Source of the DNA: Alphaproteobacteria bacterium | Lineage (GTDB): Bacteria > Pseudomonadota > Alphaproteobacteria > UBA9219 > RGZA01 | NCBI GenBank assembly: GCA_033762625.1 | Contig: JANRLI010000003.1 | Span: 62,001-126,000 of the forward strand | DNA length: 64,000 bases | Direction of reading: 5' to 3' | Shown: positions 44,741 through 53,343 of the stretch, piece by piece | Numbering within the stretch: the stretch's first letter is position 1 | Layout of the letters: every line of letters begins with the position of its first letter | Position numbers and translations under genes: made by a program | The notes under the pieces: model-generated | What the model saw: the letters and a program-made list of their open reading frames with translations, nothing else | Database searches by the model: none | What the model was told of the DNA's origin: nothing

Positions 44741-46195
44741 ATGACTGATAAGTCGCTTTCTGAAGCCGATGCCCCGAAGATTAAATTCTTTGAAAAGGCA
44801 CGCCGAATTTATCCAAAGGATATAACCGGCACCTTTCGTCGCCTGAAATGGGCTGTGATGGCAGTGTTGCTAGCAATTTACTACTTCACGCCCTTTATTC
44901 GGTTCGATCGCGGGCCACATGTTCCCAGTCAGGCTATACTGATCGATATGGAAGGGCGTCGCGCCTATTTCTTTATGTTCGAGATATGGTCACAGGAAGT
45001 CTATTATTTTGCGGGTATACTGATATTAGCGGCACTGTTCTTGTTCTTTGCAACATCGCTTTTTGGTCGTGTATGGTGCGGCTATGCTTGTCCGCAAACG
45101 GTGTGGACGGATCTTTTTGTAAAAGTTGAGCATTTTATCCAAGGCGACCATGTCGCACGGCAACGGCTGGATAAAGGACAATGGAACTTCAACAAGATCT
45201 GGCGTAAAGTCGTAACGCACATATTGTGGATCGTTATCGGTGCGGCGACTGGGGGCGCTTGGACGCTCTATTTTACCGATGCACCTACATTGATTGATCA
45301 GATCATCCATTTATCTGTGCCATGGCAAACCCAGATTTGGATTTATGCGTTGACAGCGTCCACATACATCATGGCCGGTTTTGCGCGTGAACAAGTCTGC
45401 GCATATATGTGCCCATATGCCCGTTTCCAGTCGGGCATGTTCGACCGCGGTACGCTTATCATTTCGTACGATAAGGAACGCGGAGAGCCGCGCGGTAGTC
45501 ACAAAAAAGGCGATAGCTGGGATAATCGGGGCGCATGCGTTGATTGCAACGCGTGTGTTCAGGTTTGTCCTGTGGGTATTGATATCCGCAATGGTCTCCA
45601 ATACCAATGCATCGCTTGCGGCCTGTGCATAGATGCCTGCAACGATATCATGGACAAGGTTGGATTACCGGGGAATCTTATCCGCTATGATACCGCGAAT
45701 AATCAAGAGGCACGCGCCGCATGCCACAGCAAGGGCGAAGTATTCAAAGAGAAAAATCATCTTCTTCGTCCACGCACGATTTACTATGTATGTGTGATGA
45801 CGCTCGTCTGTGCCATTATGTTGTACAGCTTGCTGGGACGTGCGCCGTTCACCCTTAATGTACTTCATGAACGCAATCCATTATTCGTGACCCTATCGGA
45901 TGGTTCAGTGCGCAATAGCTACAAGATACACATTTTGAACCGGAATCTGCATGACCAAACTTTTGCGCTTTCCGTGAACGGCGTAGATGTCAAATCCATT
46001 AAAATCCTTGCGGCCACAGAGGTCGAACCGGAAAAGCTTGGCGTTTTGGCCGATAGTGTTGGAGAATTCAGGGTAACAGTGGCAGCTGAATTGCCTTCAA
46101 AAGAAGTCCGGCGTGACATCGAATTCGTTATCCGCAGTACCAGCGATGGTAGCGAAGCACGTACCAAAACCATGTTTATCGGAAAGGCCCAGTAA
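44741..46195 (+). CDS. ccoG: Cytochrome oxidase assembly ferredoxin-like protein CcoG
   Basis: A 484-residue polyferredoxin of the CcoG/FixG type with about five membrane segments. Two 4Fe-4S motifs are present: CVDCNACVQVCPVG and CIACGLCIDACND. The NapH-like CGYACPQTVW and CAYMCPYARFQ pairs lie in the membrane part. A C-terminal immunoglobulin-like domain follows (SYKIHILNRNLHDQTFALSV). It reduces copper or helps mature the oxidase in other species. ccoH starts one base after its stop. Confidence 0.95.
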   Translation: MTDKSLSEADAPKIKFFEKARRIYPKDITGTFRRLKWAVMAVLLAIYYFTPFIRFDRGPHVPSQAILIDMEGRRAYFFMFEIWSQEVYYFAGILILAALFLFFATSLFGRVWCGYACPQTVWTDLFVKVEHFIQGDHVARQRLDKGQWNFNKIWRKVVTHILWIVIGAATGGAWTLYFTDAPTLIDQIIHLSVPWQTQIWIYALTASTYIMAGFAREQVCAYMCPYARFQSGMFDRGTLIISYDKERGEPRGSHKKGDSWDNRGACVDCNACVQVCPVGIDIRNGLQYQCIACGLCIDACNDIMDKVGLPGNLIRYDTANNQEARAACHSKGEVFKEKNHLLRPRTIYYVCVMTLVCAIMLYSLLGRAPFTLNVLHERNPLFVTLSDGSVRNSYKIHILNRNLHDQTFALSVNGVDVKSIKILAATEVEPEKLGVLADSVGEFRVTVAAELPSKEVRRDIEFVIRSTSDGSEARTKTMFIGKAQ

Positions 46196-46196
46196 T

Positions 46197-46685
46197 ATGA
46201 CCGACATTGTCCGCAAACCCATCGATAAGTATATACCATGGTTTTTTGTGTCGTTTTTTGTAGTGCTATCGGGGTTGATGGCTGGTTTTGCATGGCTTGC
46301 AACAAGCACGGAGAGAGGCGTTGTCAGTACCCACGCTTATCAAAACGGTCTTGCTTACAACCGTACGATTGAAAAACAGCGCGCGCAAGACGCTCTTGGC
46401 TGGACCAGCGATTTTAAGATCGAAAAGCAACCGGCGCAAAACGCCCATATCCATTTTAAATTAGTGGATAAAAACAATAAGCCACTGATCCGTGCACAAG
46501 TACAGTTCATGCTTATCCGGCCAACGCAAGCCGGTCACGATATCACTTTGGCATTGAAGGAAGATGCCCCTGGAAGCTATGTTGGTGAGACGCCGGTACC
46601 GCTGAAAGGGTTGTGGGAAGCACGAATTGCCGTGAAATATGGCGAGCTTACATATCAGGCTGGTCAACGCGTCACTTTGGATTAA
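46197..46685 (+). CDS. ccoH: cbb3 oxidase assembly protein CcoH/FixH
   Basis: A 162-residue FixH-family protein with one N-terminal membrane helix (WFFVSFFVVLSGLMAGFAWL) and a periplasmic beta-sandwich-like domain. AYQNGLAYNRTIEKQRAQDA and the closing GLWEARIAVKYGELTYQAGQ are typical. The ORF extends 28 codons upstream inside ccoG, but the ATG at 46197 gives the family start. It acts in CcoN maturation with CcoG, CcoI and CcoS. Spacing to ccoG is one base. Confidence 0.9.
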   Translation: MTDIVRKPIDKYIPWFFVSFFVVLSGLMAGFAWLATSTERGVVSTHAYQNGLAYNRTIEKQRAQDALGWTSDFKIEKQPAQNAHIHFKLVDKNNKPLIRAQVQFMLIRPTQAGHDITLALKEDAPGSYVGETPVPLKGLWEARIAVKYGELTYQAGQRVTLD

Positions 46686-46694
46686 AATCAGTCC

Positions 46695-48875
46695 ATGGCT
46701 GAAACCGTAATTGTCGTACCTGATTTTTCGTCCTTTATCACTCATACGCCTGATGGCGGGCACCGTCTGGGCTTGCTGGTAGGCGGAATGCGCTGTGCGT
46801 CATGCGCCTTTATGATTGAACATCTGCTCGCAAAAGAACCGAATGTGGAAGCGCGGGTGAATGTGACAGAAAAACGTCTCGCACTGTCATGGAAGGGTAA
46901 TTCTGGCCGTTTCAAGGAATTGCTGAAACCAGTACTAGAGCACGGATATACCCTTGCTGTAGGCGATGAAGCCAAAAACAGCGACGAGCAAAAGAAGGAA
47001 GAACGCTTTCTGTTATTGTGCCTTGCAGTAGCTGGGTTTGCGACAGGTAACATCATGCTCCTATCCGTTGGGTTGTGGAGCAGCGATGAAACCACCATGG
47101 GGTTTGCCACCCGCGATGTGATGCACTGGATTTCTGCGATGATTGCATTGCCTGCGGTGTTGTTTGCGGGACAACCATTCTTTAAATCGGCTTGGAATGT
47201 GTTGTCCAAGGGGCACACCAATATGGACGTGCCGATTTCTTTGGCGGTTGTGCTGTCTAGCGCCATGAGTATCGTGCAAACCGGAAATCATGCCGAACAT
47301 GCCTATTTTGATTCTGGCGTTATGTTGCTGTTCTTCCTGCTTATCGGGCGTTATCTCGATATCCGCGCGCGTGGCAAAGCCCGATCGGCTGCGCATGACT
47401 TATTGCTTATGATGTCAGGGGAAGCGACCGTGTTGCGCAACGGTTTGCAAGAACGTATTCCCGTGAAGGATATAAGCGAAGGCATGACGCTGCTCGTTGC
47501 AGCGGGCGAGAAAATCATGGCGGATGGTTCGGTCGTCAGCGGCGTGTCCGAAGCCGACACAGCCTTGCTGACTGGTGAAACCTTGCCGCAATCCTTACAG
47601 CCTGGCGCGTCTGTTTTTGCGGGTATGATTAATCTTTCTGCGCCGATTACGGTAAAAGTTTCAGGTGCGCGTAATGAAACATTATTGTCTGAGATTATCC
47701 ATTTGATGGAGAAGGCCGAACAAGGGCAGGCCAAATATGTCCGTCTTGCGGATAAAATTGCCCGTGCCTATACCCCGTTTGTGCATTTCATGGCGTTGGC
47801 ATCGTTTCTGGGATGGCTATTCATCATGCAGGCGGGATGGACGCATGCATTACTGATTGCGATTAGTGTCCTCATCATCACATGTCCATGTGCACTGGGT
47901 TTGGCTGTGCCTGTAGTGCAGGTGTTGGCTAGCAATTTTCTTTTCCGTAAAGGGGTGCTCGTAAAATCTGCAGATGCGTTGGAACGCATGGCTAGTGTGG
48001 ATACCATTCTATTTGATAAGACTGGCACCTTGACGCTGGGGCATCCTGCACTGACCAATGGCAGTTATGTTGACCGGCACATCCTACAAAAAGCCGCGAG
48101 CCTTGCGCGATACAGTAAGCATCCACTTGCACGTGCCTTGGTTGAATATAATACGCAGCCATTATTTGAGCTGGATGCGCAGGAAATCGTTGGCCAAGGA
48201 CTGGAAGCAACGCTAAACGGCAATCTTTGGCGCTTGGGGCAGGGCGCTTTCTGTCATGCACCAAAAATAGCCGATGATGCGATGGAGATATGGTTTCAGG
48301 AAAATACAAACCCGCCGCAGCGCTTTGTATTCGAAGATGAGCTTCGCCCCGATGCGATTAGCGTGATTACCGCTTTAAAAAAGCAGGGGTATCATATTGC
48401 CATGTTCTCCGGTGACCGCGAGGCCGTCGCAAAGCATATTGGTTCAGTGTTACACATAGATGATGCTCGCGGCGGCATGAACCCGAAAGCAAAACATGAT
48501 GCACTCCAGGAACTAATCAAATCCGGTCACAAGGTTCTGTATGTGGGCGATGGGCTGAATGATGCGGCGGCTTTGTCGGCCGCGACTGTATCCATGTCGC
48601 CCTCTACCGCGATGGATATCACCCAAAACGCTGCATCCATGGTATTTCAGGGGAGCAGGCTTCAGCCGGTTCTTGCCGCTTTATGCGTTGCTAAAAAATC
48701 GAATGCGTTGGTTAAACAGAACTTTATCCTTGCGCTAGCATATAACATTCTTGCTGTTCCGTTGGCGGTTATGGGTTATGTTACCCCATTAATTGCTGCA
48801 CTGGCGATGTCATCCTCCTCGATTTTGGTAATATTGAACGCGCTTCGCTTGCACCAGTTGAAGATAAGAGATTGA
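46695..48875 (+). CDS. ccoI: Copper-translocating P-type ATPase CcoI/FixI
   Basis: A 726-residue heavy-metal P1B-ATPase. A metal-binding GMRCASC motif is at 32-37, the transmembrane CPC at 397-399 (IITCPCALGLAVPVV) and the phosphorylated Asp at 441 (DKTGTLTLGHPAL). A hinge VGDGLNDAAALSAATV follows. About eight membrane helices are visible. It exports copper to the periplasm for the CuB site of CcoN. Spacing to ccoH is 9 bp; ccoS follows after 11 bp. Confidence 0.95.
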   Translation: MAETVIVVPDFSSFITHTPDGGHRLGLLVGGMRCASCAFMIEHLLAKEPNVEARVNVTEKRLALSWKGNSGRFKELLKPVLEHGYTLAVGDEAKNSDEQKKEERFLLLCLAVAGFATGNIMLLSVGLWSSDETTMGFATRDVMHWISAMIALPAVLFAGQPFFKSAWNVLSKGHTNMDVPISLAVVLSSAMSIVQTGNHAEHAYFDSGVMLLFFLLIGRYLDIRARGKARSAAHDLLLMMSGEATVLRNGLQERIPVKDISEGMTLLVAAGEKIMADGSVVSGVSEADTALLTGETLPQSLQPGASVFAGMINLSAPITVKVSGARNETLLSEIIHLMEKAEQGQAKYVRLADKIARAYTPFVHFMALASFLGWLFIMQAGWTHALLIAISVLIITCPCALGLAVPVVQVLASNFLFRKGVLVKSADALERMASVDTILFDKTGTLTLGHPALTNGSYVDRHILQKAASLARYSKHPLARALVEYNTQPLFELDAQEIVGQGLEATLNGNLWRLGQGAFCHAPKIADDAMEIWFQENTNPPQRFVFEDELRPDAISVITALKKQGYHIAMFSGDREAVAKHIGSVLHIDDARGGMNPKAKHDALQELIKSGHKVLYVGDGLNDAAALSAATVSMSPSTAMDITQNAASMVFQGSRLQPVLAALCVAKKSNALVKQNFILALAYNILAVPLAVMGYVTPLIAALAMSSSSILVILNALRLHQLKIRD

Positions 48876-48886
48876 TAGGTAATCCC

Positions 48887-49057
48887 ATGGATATTTTGCT
48901 TTACCTTATCCCAGTGGCACTGTTACTGGGCCTTATCGGGTTGGCAGCGTTTTACTGGTCGTTGAAGTCGGGGCAGTTCGATGATCCCGAGGGTAATGCA
49001 TCACGCATTTTGCACGATGACTTGCAGGAACAACCCCAAGATCGCCACGGTGAATAA
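48887..49057 (+). CDS. ccoS: cbb3 oxidase maturation protein CcoS
   Basis: A 56-residue protein starting MDILLYLIPVALLLGLIGLA. It has one membrane helix and the conserved FYWSLKSGQFDDPEGNASRI motif. It is needed for cofactor insertion into CcoN in other species. The ATG at 48887 is preferred over a TTG at 48872 that overlaps ccoI. Last gene of the locus; a strong hairpin lies 21 bp downstream. Confidence 0.92.
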   Translation: MDILLYLIPVALLLGLIGLAAFYWSLKSGQFDDPEGNASRILHDDLQEQPQDRHGE

Positions 49058-49078
49058 CTCGACGATATAACCAGCAAT

Positions 49079-49109
49079 AAAAAAAGCCGCCTGATAAAGG
49101 CGGCTTTTT
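49079..49109. terminator. Bidirectional terminator after ccoS
   Basis: A perfect 12-bp stem (AAAAAGCCGCCT with AGGCGGCTTTTT) and a 5-nt loop lie between the convergent ccoS and ATP-grasp genes. The stem core is nearly the same as that of the terminator at 32137-32170. Confidence 0.92.
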
Positions 49110-49126
49110 ATTACGTTGTATGTGCA

Positions 49127-50086
49127 CTAAGCAGCTTTTAATTGCTCGGCGCTTTTGCGCAGTTCTGCTTCCAGATAATCCGCCAACTTTTCAATGGCAA
49201 AGATGCCCGCTTCTTTTTCAGCTTGTGGGTTATAGTTCGTGTTAGTGTTGATATCATAGACATAGGTTTTGCCAGAGGCATCACGAATGAATTCAACGCC
49301 TGCAACGCTGATAGAATTTTCAGCAAGGAATGTTTCAAGCTTTGCAACAATCGGGTCATTAAAATCCTTCTGGATTTCAAACAAATTGCCCGCAGATGTC
49401 GTCATGCAGACTTCGCCAGCGGGGGCAGGGGTGTCGATGCGGCATGCTTCGGCGGGGCATAATTCAAAGCCTTGGCTGGTATCCACCTTTACGGCGTATA
49501 CAAACTTGCTGCCAATGAATTCAAGGCGGTGGATGAATGGCTGCGGTGCTTTGATGTATTCTTGCAGCAACATGATGTCATCCATGGAGCTGGTATATTC
49601 AGGATGGTTTAAATAATCTTCCAAAACCTTGAGGGATTGAATGAGCTGGATGCCAATGCCCTTACCGCCACGGTTTGGTTTCAGGATGAATGGCGCTTTG
49701 AATGTTTTGGCTTTTTCCAGGATATCGGCCTTGCCAAAACATGCAACGGCGCGTGGCACATTAATGCCGGCTTTTTGCAGGCGTACATATTGGTCGGCCT
49801 TGCTGATTTCTAAACGTAATACGCTGGATGGATTGATAATGCGGGCGCCATTTACTTCAAGCCACGTTAAAATCGCCGCAGAATAATCCGGAGCATTAGG
49901 ATGATTGCGGGTATAGGAAGATGCGCTGGTTTTGTTGAAATACACACCGGGCGCTGGGGGCTGCGTTAAATCAATGCTGCCGCCATCAAGAAAAATGCTG
50001 GCATGCTTTATGCCGCGCTCATCCAGAACTTTACGGATGGGTGCAAACCATTGTTCGTTTTCGTGTAAAACATAAACTGTGCTCAT
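49127..50086 (-). CDS. ATP-grasp ligase, RimK/glutathione-synthetase-like
   Basis: A 319-residue ATP-grasp enzyme of uncertain substrate. The N-terminal preATP-grasp region begins STVYVLHENEQWFAPIRKVL. The nucleotide-binding Lys and Gly loop are in FILKPNRGGKGIGIQLIQSL (about 132-151). The Mg-binding Asp/Asn block is VYDINTNTNYNPQAEKEAG near the C-terminus. The fold joins a carboxylate to an amine or thiol through an acyl-phosphate. The ATG has a strong ribosome site (AAGGAGAG). It lies 25 bp downstream of the 900-residue protein gene on the same strand, so the two are probably an operon; together they may make and handle one product. Confidence 0.85.
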   Translation of the reverse strand: MSTVYVLHENEQWFAPIRKVLDERGIKHASIFLDGGSIDLTQPPAPGVYFNKTSASSYTRNHPNAPDYSAAILTWLEVNGARIINPSSVLRLEISKADQYVRLQKAGINVPRAVACFGKADILEKAKTFKAPFILKPNRGGKGIGIQLIQSLKVLEDYLNHPEYTSSMDDIMLLQEYIKAPQPFIHRLEFIGSKFVYAVKVDTSQGFELCPAEACRIDTPAPAGEVCMTTSAGNLFEIQKDFNDPIVAKLETFLAENSISVAGVEFIRDASGKTYVYDINTNTNYNPQAEKEAGIFAIEKLADYLEAELRKSAEQLKAA

Positions 50087-50111
50087 ATGCGCTCTCCTTA
50101 TATGGGTATAA

Positions 50112-52814
50112 CTATACTGTTAAACGCGGCGCTGCAACACCGCTGCGATTTTGTGCTGTTAATTGAGGTTTGCTGAGCGCTTCCGCACGCAACGCCGAAA
50201 TAATACCTTGGACATGGTTGATCTGCTCCACAATCAACTTAATGTGCTCAGGATGGAATTCAACAGTCTTGCGTAGGCCACGGCGCGGCGCATCTTCCGA
50301 TGTCATCGCATGTTTGATGCCGGCATAGTGTTCACCGGTCACCAATGGATGGTCCGCAAGATCAAAATTGCGCTGCGCATTCGCCGTTACAGGGCGATGA
50401 GTGCTTTTTGCGAGCTTTAATCCATCTTCATGTGAATAGGCGTATGGTGATTGGCTTTCTTCCCAGTTTGGAACTTCAAATACTTTGCCGCGTTCAGCAA
50501 TGGCAGATAACGCATTTGATGCGCGGGTCAACTGACCTTTCGCTTCAAGGCGTTCAGATGCGCCAACCGAAAGCGTATCGCGATCGCCGATTTGATATTG
50601 AATGCCTTCCATATATAAAGACAGCTCTTCGGCATTACGGACATCACCTAATGCTCTAAGGATATGCACACCATTCTTCAGATTAAGTACAGCAGCCTGT
50701 AATTGTGCGGAGACATTATATAATGGGCCGTATTTATCCGTTTTTTCAGCCAGCGCAGCTTTTGCATCCGCGCGACGTTCGCCATAGATTTCAACGATTT
50801 TACGCTTCACTGCGTCTTGCTCAAATGGCAGGCCTTTAAATTCGCTTTGATCCCACCATGCCTTATAAGCTGCGGCATCACCTTTGCTGAATGCATCATT
50901 ACTTGGGCTACCGCCTTCGAATACGATGCTATTGGAATCCCGTACAAAGCTTTGTCCAATATTCATCGCGCCATTGGCGACAACGCCGCGGATAACGCCT
51001 TCATCGGATAGCAATGTCTTTTCGGCAAAGGTGGATCCTTCAACTTCTGCGCCGTGAAGATGGCTATCTTTAATGATGATTGGCGCAACGCGGCCATCAA
51101 TTAAAGCGGGATGACGTTCTTTGGTAGCGGTATGACCAATCACGTTATCCAAAATGACATGACCATAGGCAGTAAACGGCGCAGCCGATTGTTCGGAAGC
51201 CAAGCTGCCGTTAATAACGGTTACATCAAAACCGATATGCACCGCCCCGCTGAGGTCAACATTGCCAACCAATGTTGCACCGTCATAAACCACGGGAACG
51301 TGCCCAGCAAAGCTGCGTACTTTCGGGCCATCAGCCAAGGTTACAAAGTTTGTACGTTTGGGGTTAAGTACCTGGATCCATGATGGAACTTCACGCTCGC
51401 TAAGGATGCGGTTTGGATCTTCCTTCACCTTAATCACTTTCGCAGCTTCTGGAACATGCTGATAAAGTGCTGCGAATTGACCAAGGCGTTCGCTTAACAG
51501 TGCACGTTCTTGTGCAGTCGCTACAAACGAAACGGAGTCAGCAATATTTACTGGCTTTAATGCCTGATCGATAATGGCGTTGCGATGCACAATGAGATTT
51601 ACATCGTGGGTGATTGTGTTTAACGCGCTTTGTGTATCTGCAATAATGGCGTTGGCATTCAAAAAGGCGTTATTCAATGCCGCATCTTCATTCGCTTTAG
51701 GTTCATAGGCGCCAAGCAAAAACAGCTTTGCTTTAATCAGATTTTGTAAATCTTGCGTATCGTGATTACCGGTTGCAACCAGAATGCGATGTGCGCGGTC
51801 AAGGTGCAGAATTTCGGACTGCAACGGCGCATTATGCCAAACAATATCGCCGAATTGTTTTGCAGCTTCCTGCTGATATGAAACTTGTTTGAGGTGTTGG
51901 GTCTGGTGATAAAACCATAGCCAGTTGGAAAGGGTGGGGCTGTGGAACAGGCTGCGGTTTTGATCCTTGATCCACTGTTTGGCGCCAATTTCAATTAAGG
52001 TGGTGACATCTTGATTGCTGAATGGCGGTAAATGACGCGGGCGGGAGCCAAGACGCCACACACGCTTCAATGTTGTGACCAATGTATCTTTGATGGCTTC
52101 GTATTCCTCGCTGCCTTTATCAAGCGTTGCAAGTTTTGCAGTCTGCGCGTCAATTACATCAAGCTGTTCATCACTTAATGTAATCGGGCGGAACACGATA
52201 TCTTTCGAGCCATTTTTTCCGGCAGTTCCTGCGTAATACGCATCCCAGCCTTGAAGCGGTTCTAATGTTGTTTGGTCAAGCAGAACAGTAGGAAAAATCT
52301 TTACCGGATTGCCGATGTAATAATTATTGGCATGAATTTCCGCGCCCTTTGGCACGTTTACGCCAGGGCCGATATACGCGCCGGGTTGAACAGTGATGCG
52401 CGCATCGGGTGTGCCATTTAAAATCGGTTCAATATTAGCAAACGACCATGCGCCCCATGTCGCATATTTGGAAATGCCGCCATGTGCAAAGCCTGCGCCT
52501 TCTTCCAAAACGCTACCTTCAATTTCGCAATAATCCATAACCATGGATTTGCTTTTCAAAATGCTGGGATGTTGCGCGGTACCGCTTACAAAAGATTTGC
52601 GGCGGATTGTTACATCTTCGGCAATTTGAACATTGCCTTCAAATCGAATTTCGCGTGAAAGCAACTTGCTTAAAATAAAAGGAATATGACCGTCTTTGGC
52701 AATCACCAAAGTACCGGGAGCCTCTTTGAATACAGAGCTTGCTGCGCCATGCGACCATACGCCGTGTAGGTTCGATGGGTTGAATGATTTTTTTAAGTTG
52801 TTTAGTACACTCAT
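50112..52814 (-). CDS. Large uncharacterised protein with beta-helix-like segments, 900 aa
   Basis: I do not recognise this protein. It is soluble with no signal peptide. Residues about 55-120 and 135-175 look like left-handed beta-helix (hexapeptide) repeats, for example ITVQPGAYIGPGVNVPKGAE. A helical region covers about 190-480. A second beta-repeat region lies at about 490-640 (VVYDGATLVGNVDLSGAVHI). A helical C-terminal third follows, ending SGVAAPRLTV. The alternating pattern suggests an acyl- or nucleotidyl-transferase-like scaffold. The ATG at 52812-52814 has GTGGAAG upstream. It leads the two-gene unit with the ATP-grasp ligase. Confidence 0.75.
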   Translation of the reverse strand: MSVLNNLKKSFNPSNLHGVWSHGAASSVFKEAPGTLVIAKDGHIPFILSKLLSREIRFEGNVQIAEDVTIRRKSFVSGTAQHPSILKSKSMVMDYCEIEGSVLEEGAGFAHGGISKYATWGAWSFANIEPILNGTPDARITVQPGAYIGPGVNVPKGAEIHANNYYIGNPVKIFPTVLLDQTTLEPLQGWDAYYAGTAGKNGSKDIVFRPITLSDEQLDVIDAQTAKLATLDKGSEEYEAIKDTLVTTLKRVWRLGSRPRHLPPFSNQDVTTLIEIGAKQWIKDQNRSLFHSPTLSNWLWFYHQTQHLKQVSYQQEAAKQFGDIVWHNAPLQSEILHLDRAHRILVATGNHDTQDLQNLIKAKLFLLGAYEPKANEDAALNNAFLNANAIIADTQSALNTITHDVNLIVHRNAIIDQALKPVNIADSVSFVATAQERALLSERLGQFAALYQHVPEAAKVIKVKEDPNRILSEREVPSWIQVLNPKRTNFVTLADGPKVRSFAGHVPVVYDGATLVGNVDLSGAVHIGFDVTVINGSLASEQSAAPFTAYGHVILDNVIGHTATKERHPALIDGRVAPIIIKDSHLHGAEVEGSTFAEKTLLSDEGVIRGVVANGAMNIGQSFVRDSNSIVFEGGSPSNDAFSKGDAAAYKAWWDQSEFKGLPFEQDAVKRKIVEIYGERRADAKAALAEKTDKYGPLYNVSAQLQAAVLNLKNGVHILRALGDVRNAEELSLYMEGIQYQIGDRDTLSVGASERLEAKGQLTRASNALSAIAERGKVFEVPNWEESQSPYAYSHEDGLKLAKSTHRPVTANAQRNFDLADHPLVTGEHYAGIKHAMTSEDAPRRGLRKTVEFHPEHIKLIVEQINHVQGIISALRAEALSKPQLTAQNRSGVAAPRLTV

Positions 52815-52919
52815 AACGCTTCCACAAAAAATTAAAATTATGTTTGATGCACAAACATAACATCACCATGCAGCGCAACTTGGCGCATTAAATGGATGTG
52901 GGGTTATCTAAAGGAAAAG

Positions 52920-53087
52920 ATGACGCCCATGCTGTACATCACATCTCACAAACAACATGGGCAAATGAAACCCTTTGGGCGAATGAAACCCAGAATGTTA
53001 TTTGGAGGGACTACAGCTGAGCTTGAAAAGGCGTTTCACAAACTGCATTTTCAAATAAGAGGGTTCACAAAATCCCTCCAGCTATAG
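52920..53087 (+). CDS. Possible small protein, 55 aa
   Basis: A frame from the ATG at 52920 with a good ribosome site (AAAGGAAAAG) 1-10 bp upstream, reading MTPMLYITSHKQHGQMKPFG and on to IRGFTKSLQL. It contains an internal repeat GQMKP/GRMKP produced by an 18-bp tandem DNA repeat. It has no similarity that I recognise. The gap 52815-53343 holds no other plausible gene, and this one may be chance. Confidence 0.3.
   Translation: MTPMLYITSHKQHGQMKPFGRMKPRMLFGGTTAELEKAFHKLHFQIRGFTKSLQL
52959..52991. repeat. Tandem 18-bp direct repeat
   Basis: GGGCAAATGAAACCC (52959-52973) and GGGCGAATGAAACCC (52977-52991) differ at one base and repeat with an 18-bp period. A further GGAGGGA/TCCCTCC inverted pair lies around 53003 and 53073. 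Their role is unknown. Confidence 0.65.
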
Positions 53088-53296
53088 CGCTTTAGCACTT
53101 GATAACGCGGTTGCAAGCAAGCCCTCAAATCCCGCGATACTGTTTCAAAGTATGGGATGAATTTAAGGTTGAAAGCATTGATTGTCAACTAGATTAATAG
53201 GGATTAACGCGCCAAAAGCATAGTAATTATTACATCTAAACGCCTGGATATTAAGACATTTCATAAATCGTAATAAAAAAGTCGCCCCGCCTTCCT

Positions 53297-53315
53297 ATAG
53301 TGACTTCCTCACTAT
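53297..53315. repeat. Hairpin downstream of pbpC
   Basis: ATAGTGA (53297-53303) and TCACTAT (53309-53315) form a perfect 7-bp stem with a 5-nt loop, 29 bp after the pbpC stop. On the minus strand a T run appears only 16 bp further on, so a terminator role is uncertain. Confidence 0.45.
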
Positions 53316-53343
53316 GTGACGTTTCTTGCATAAGATTATACAT

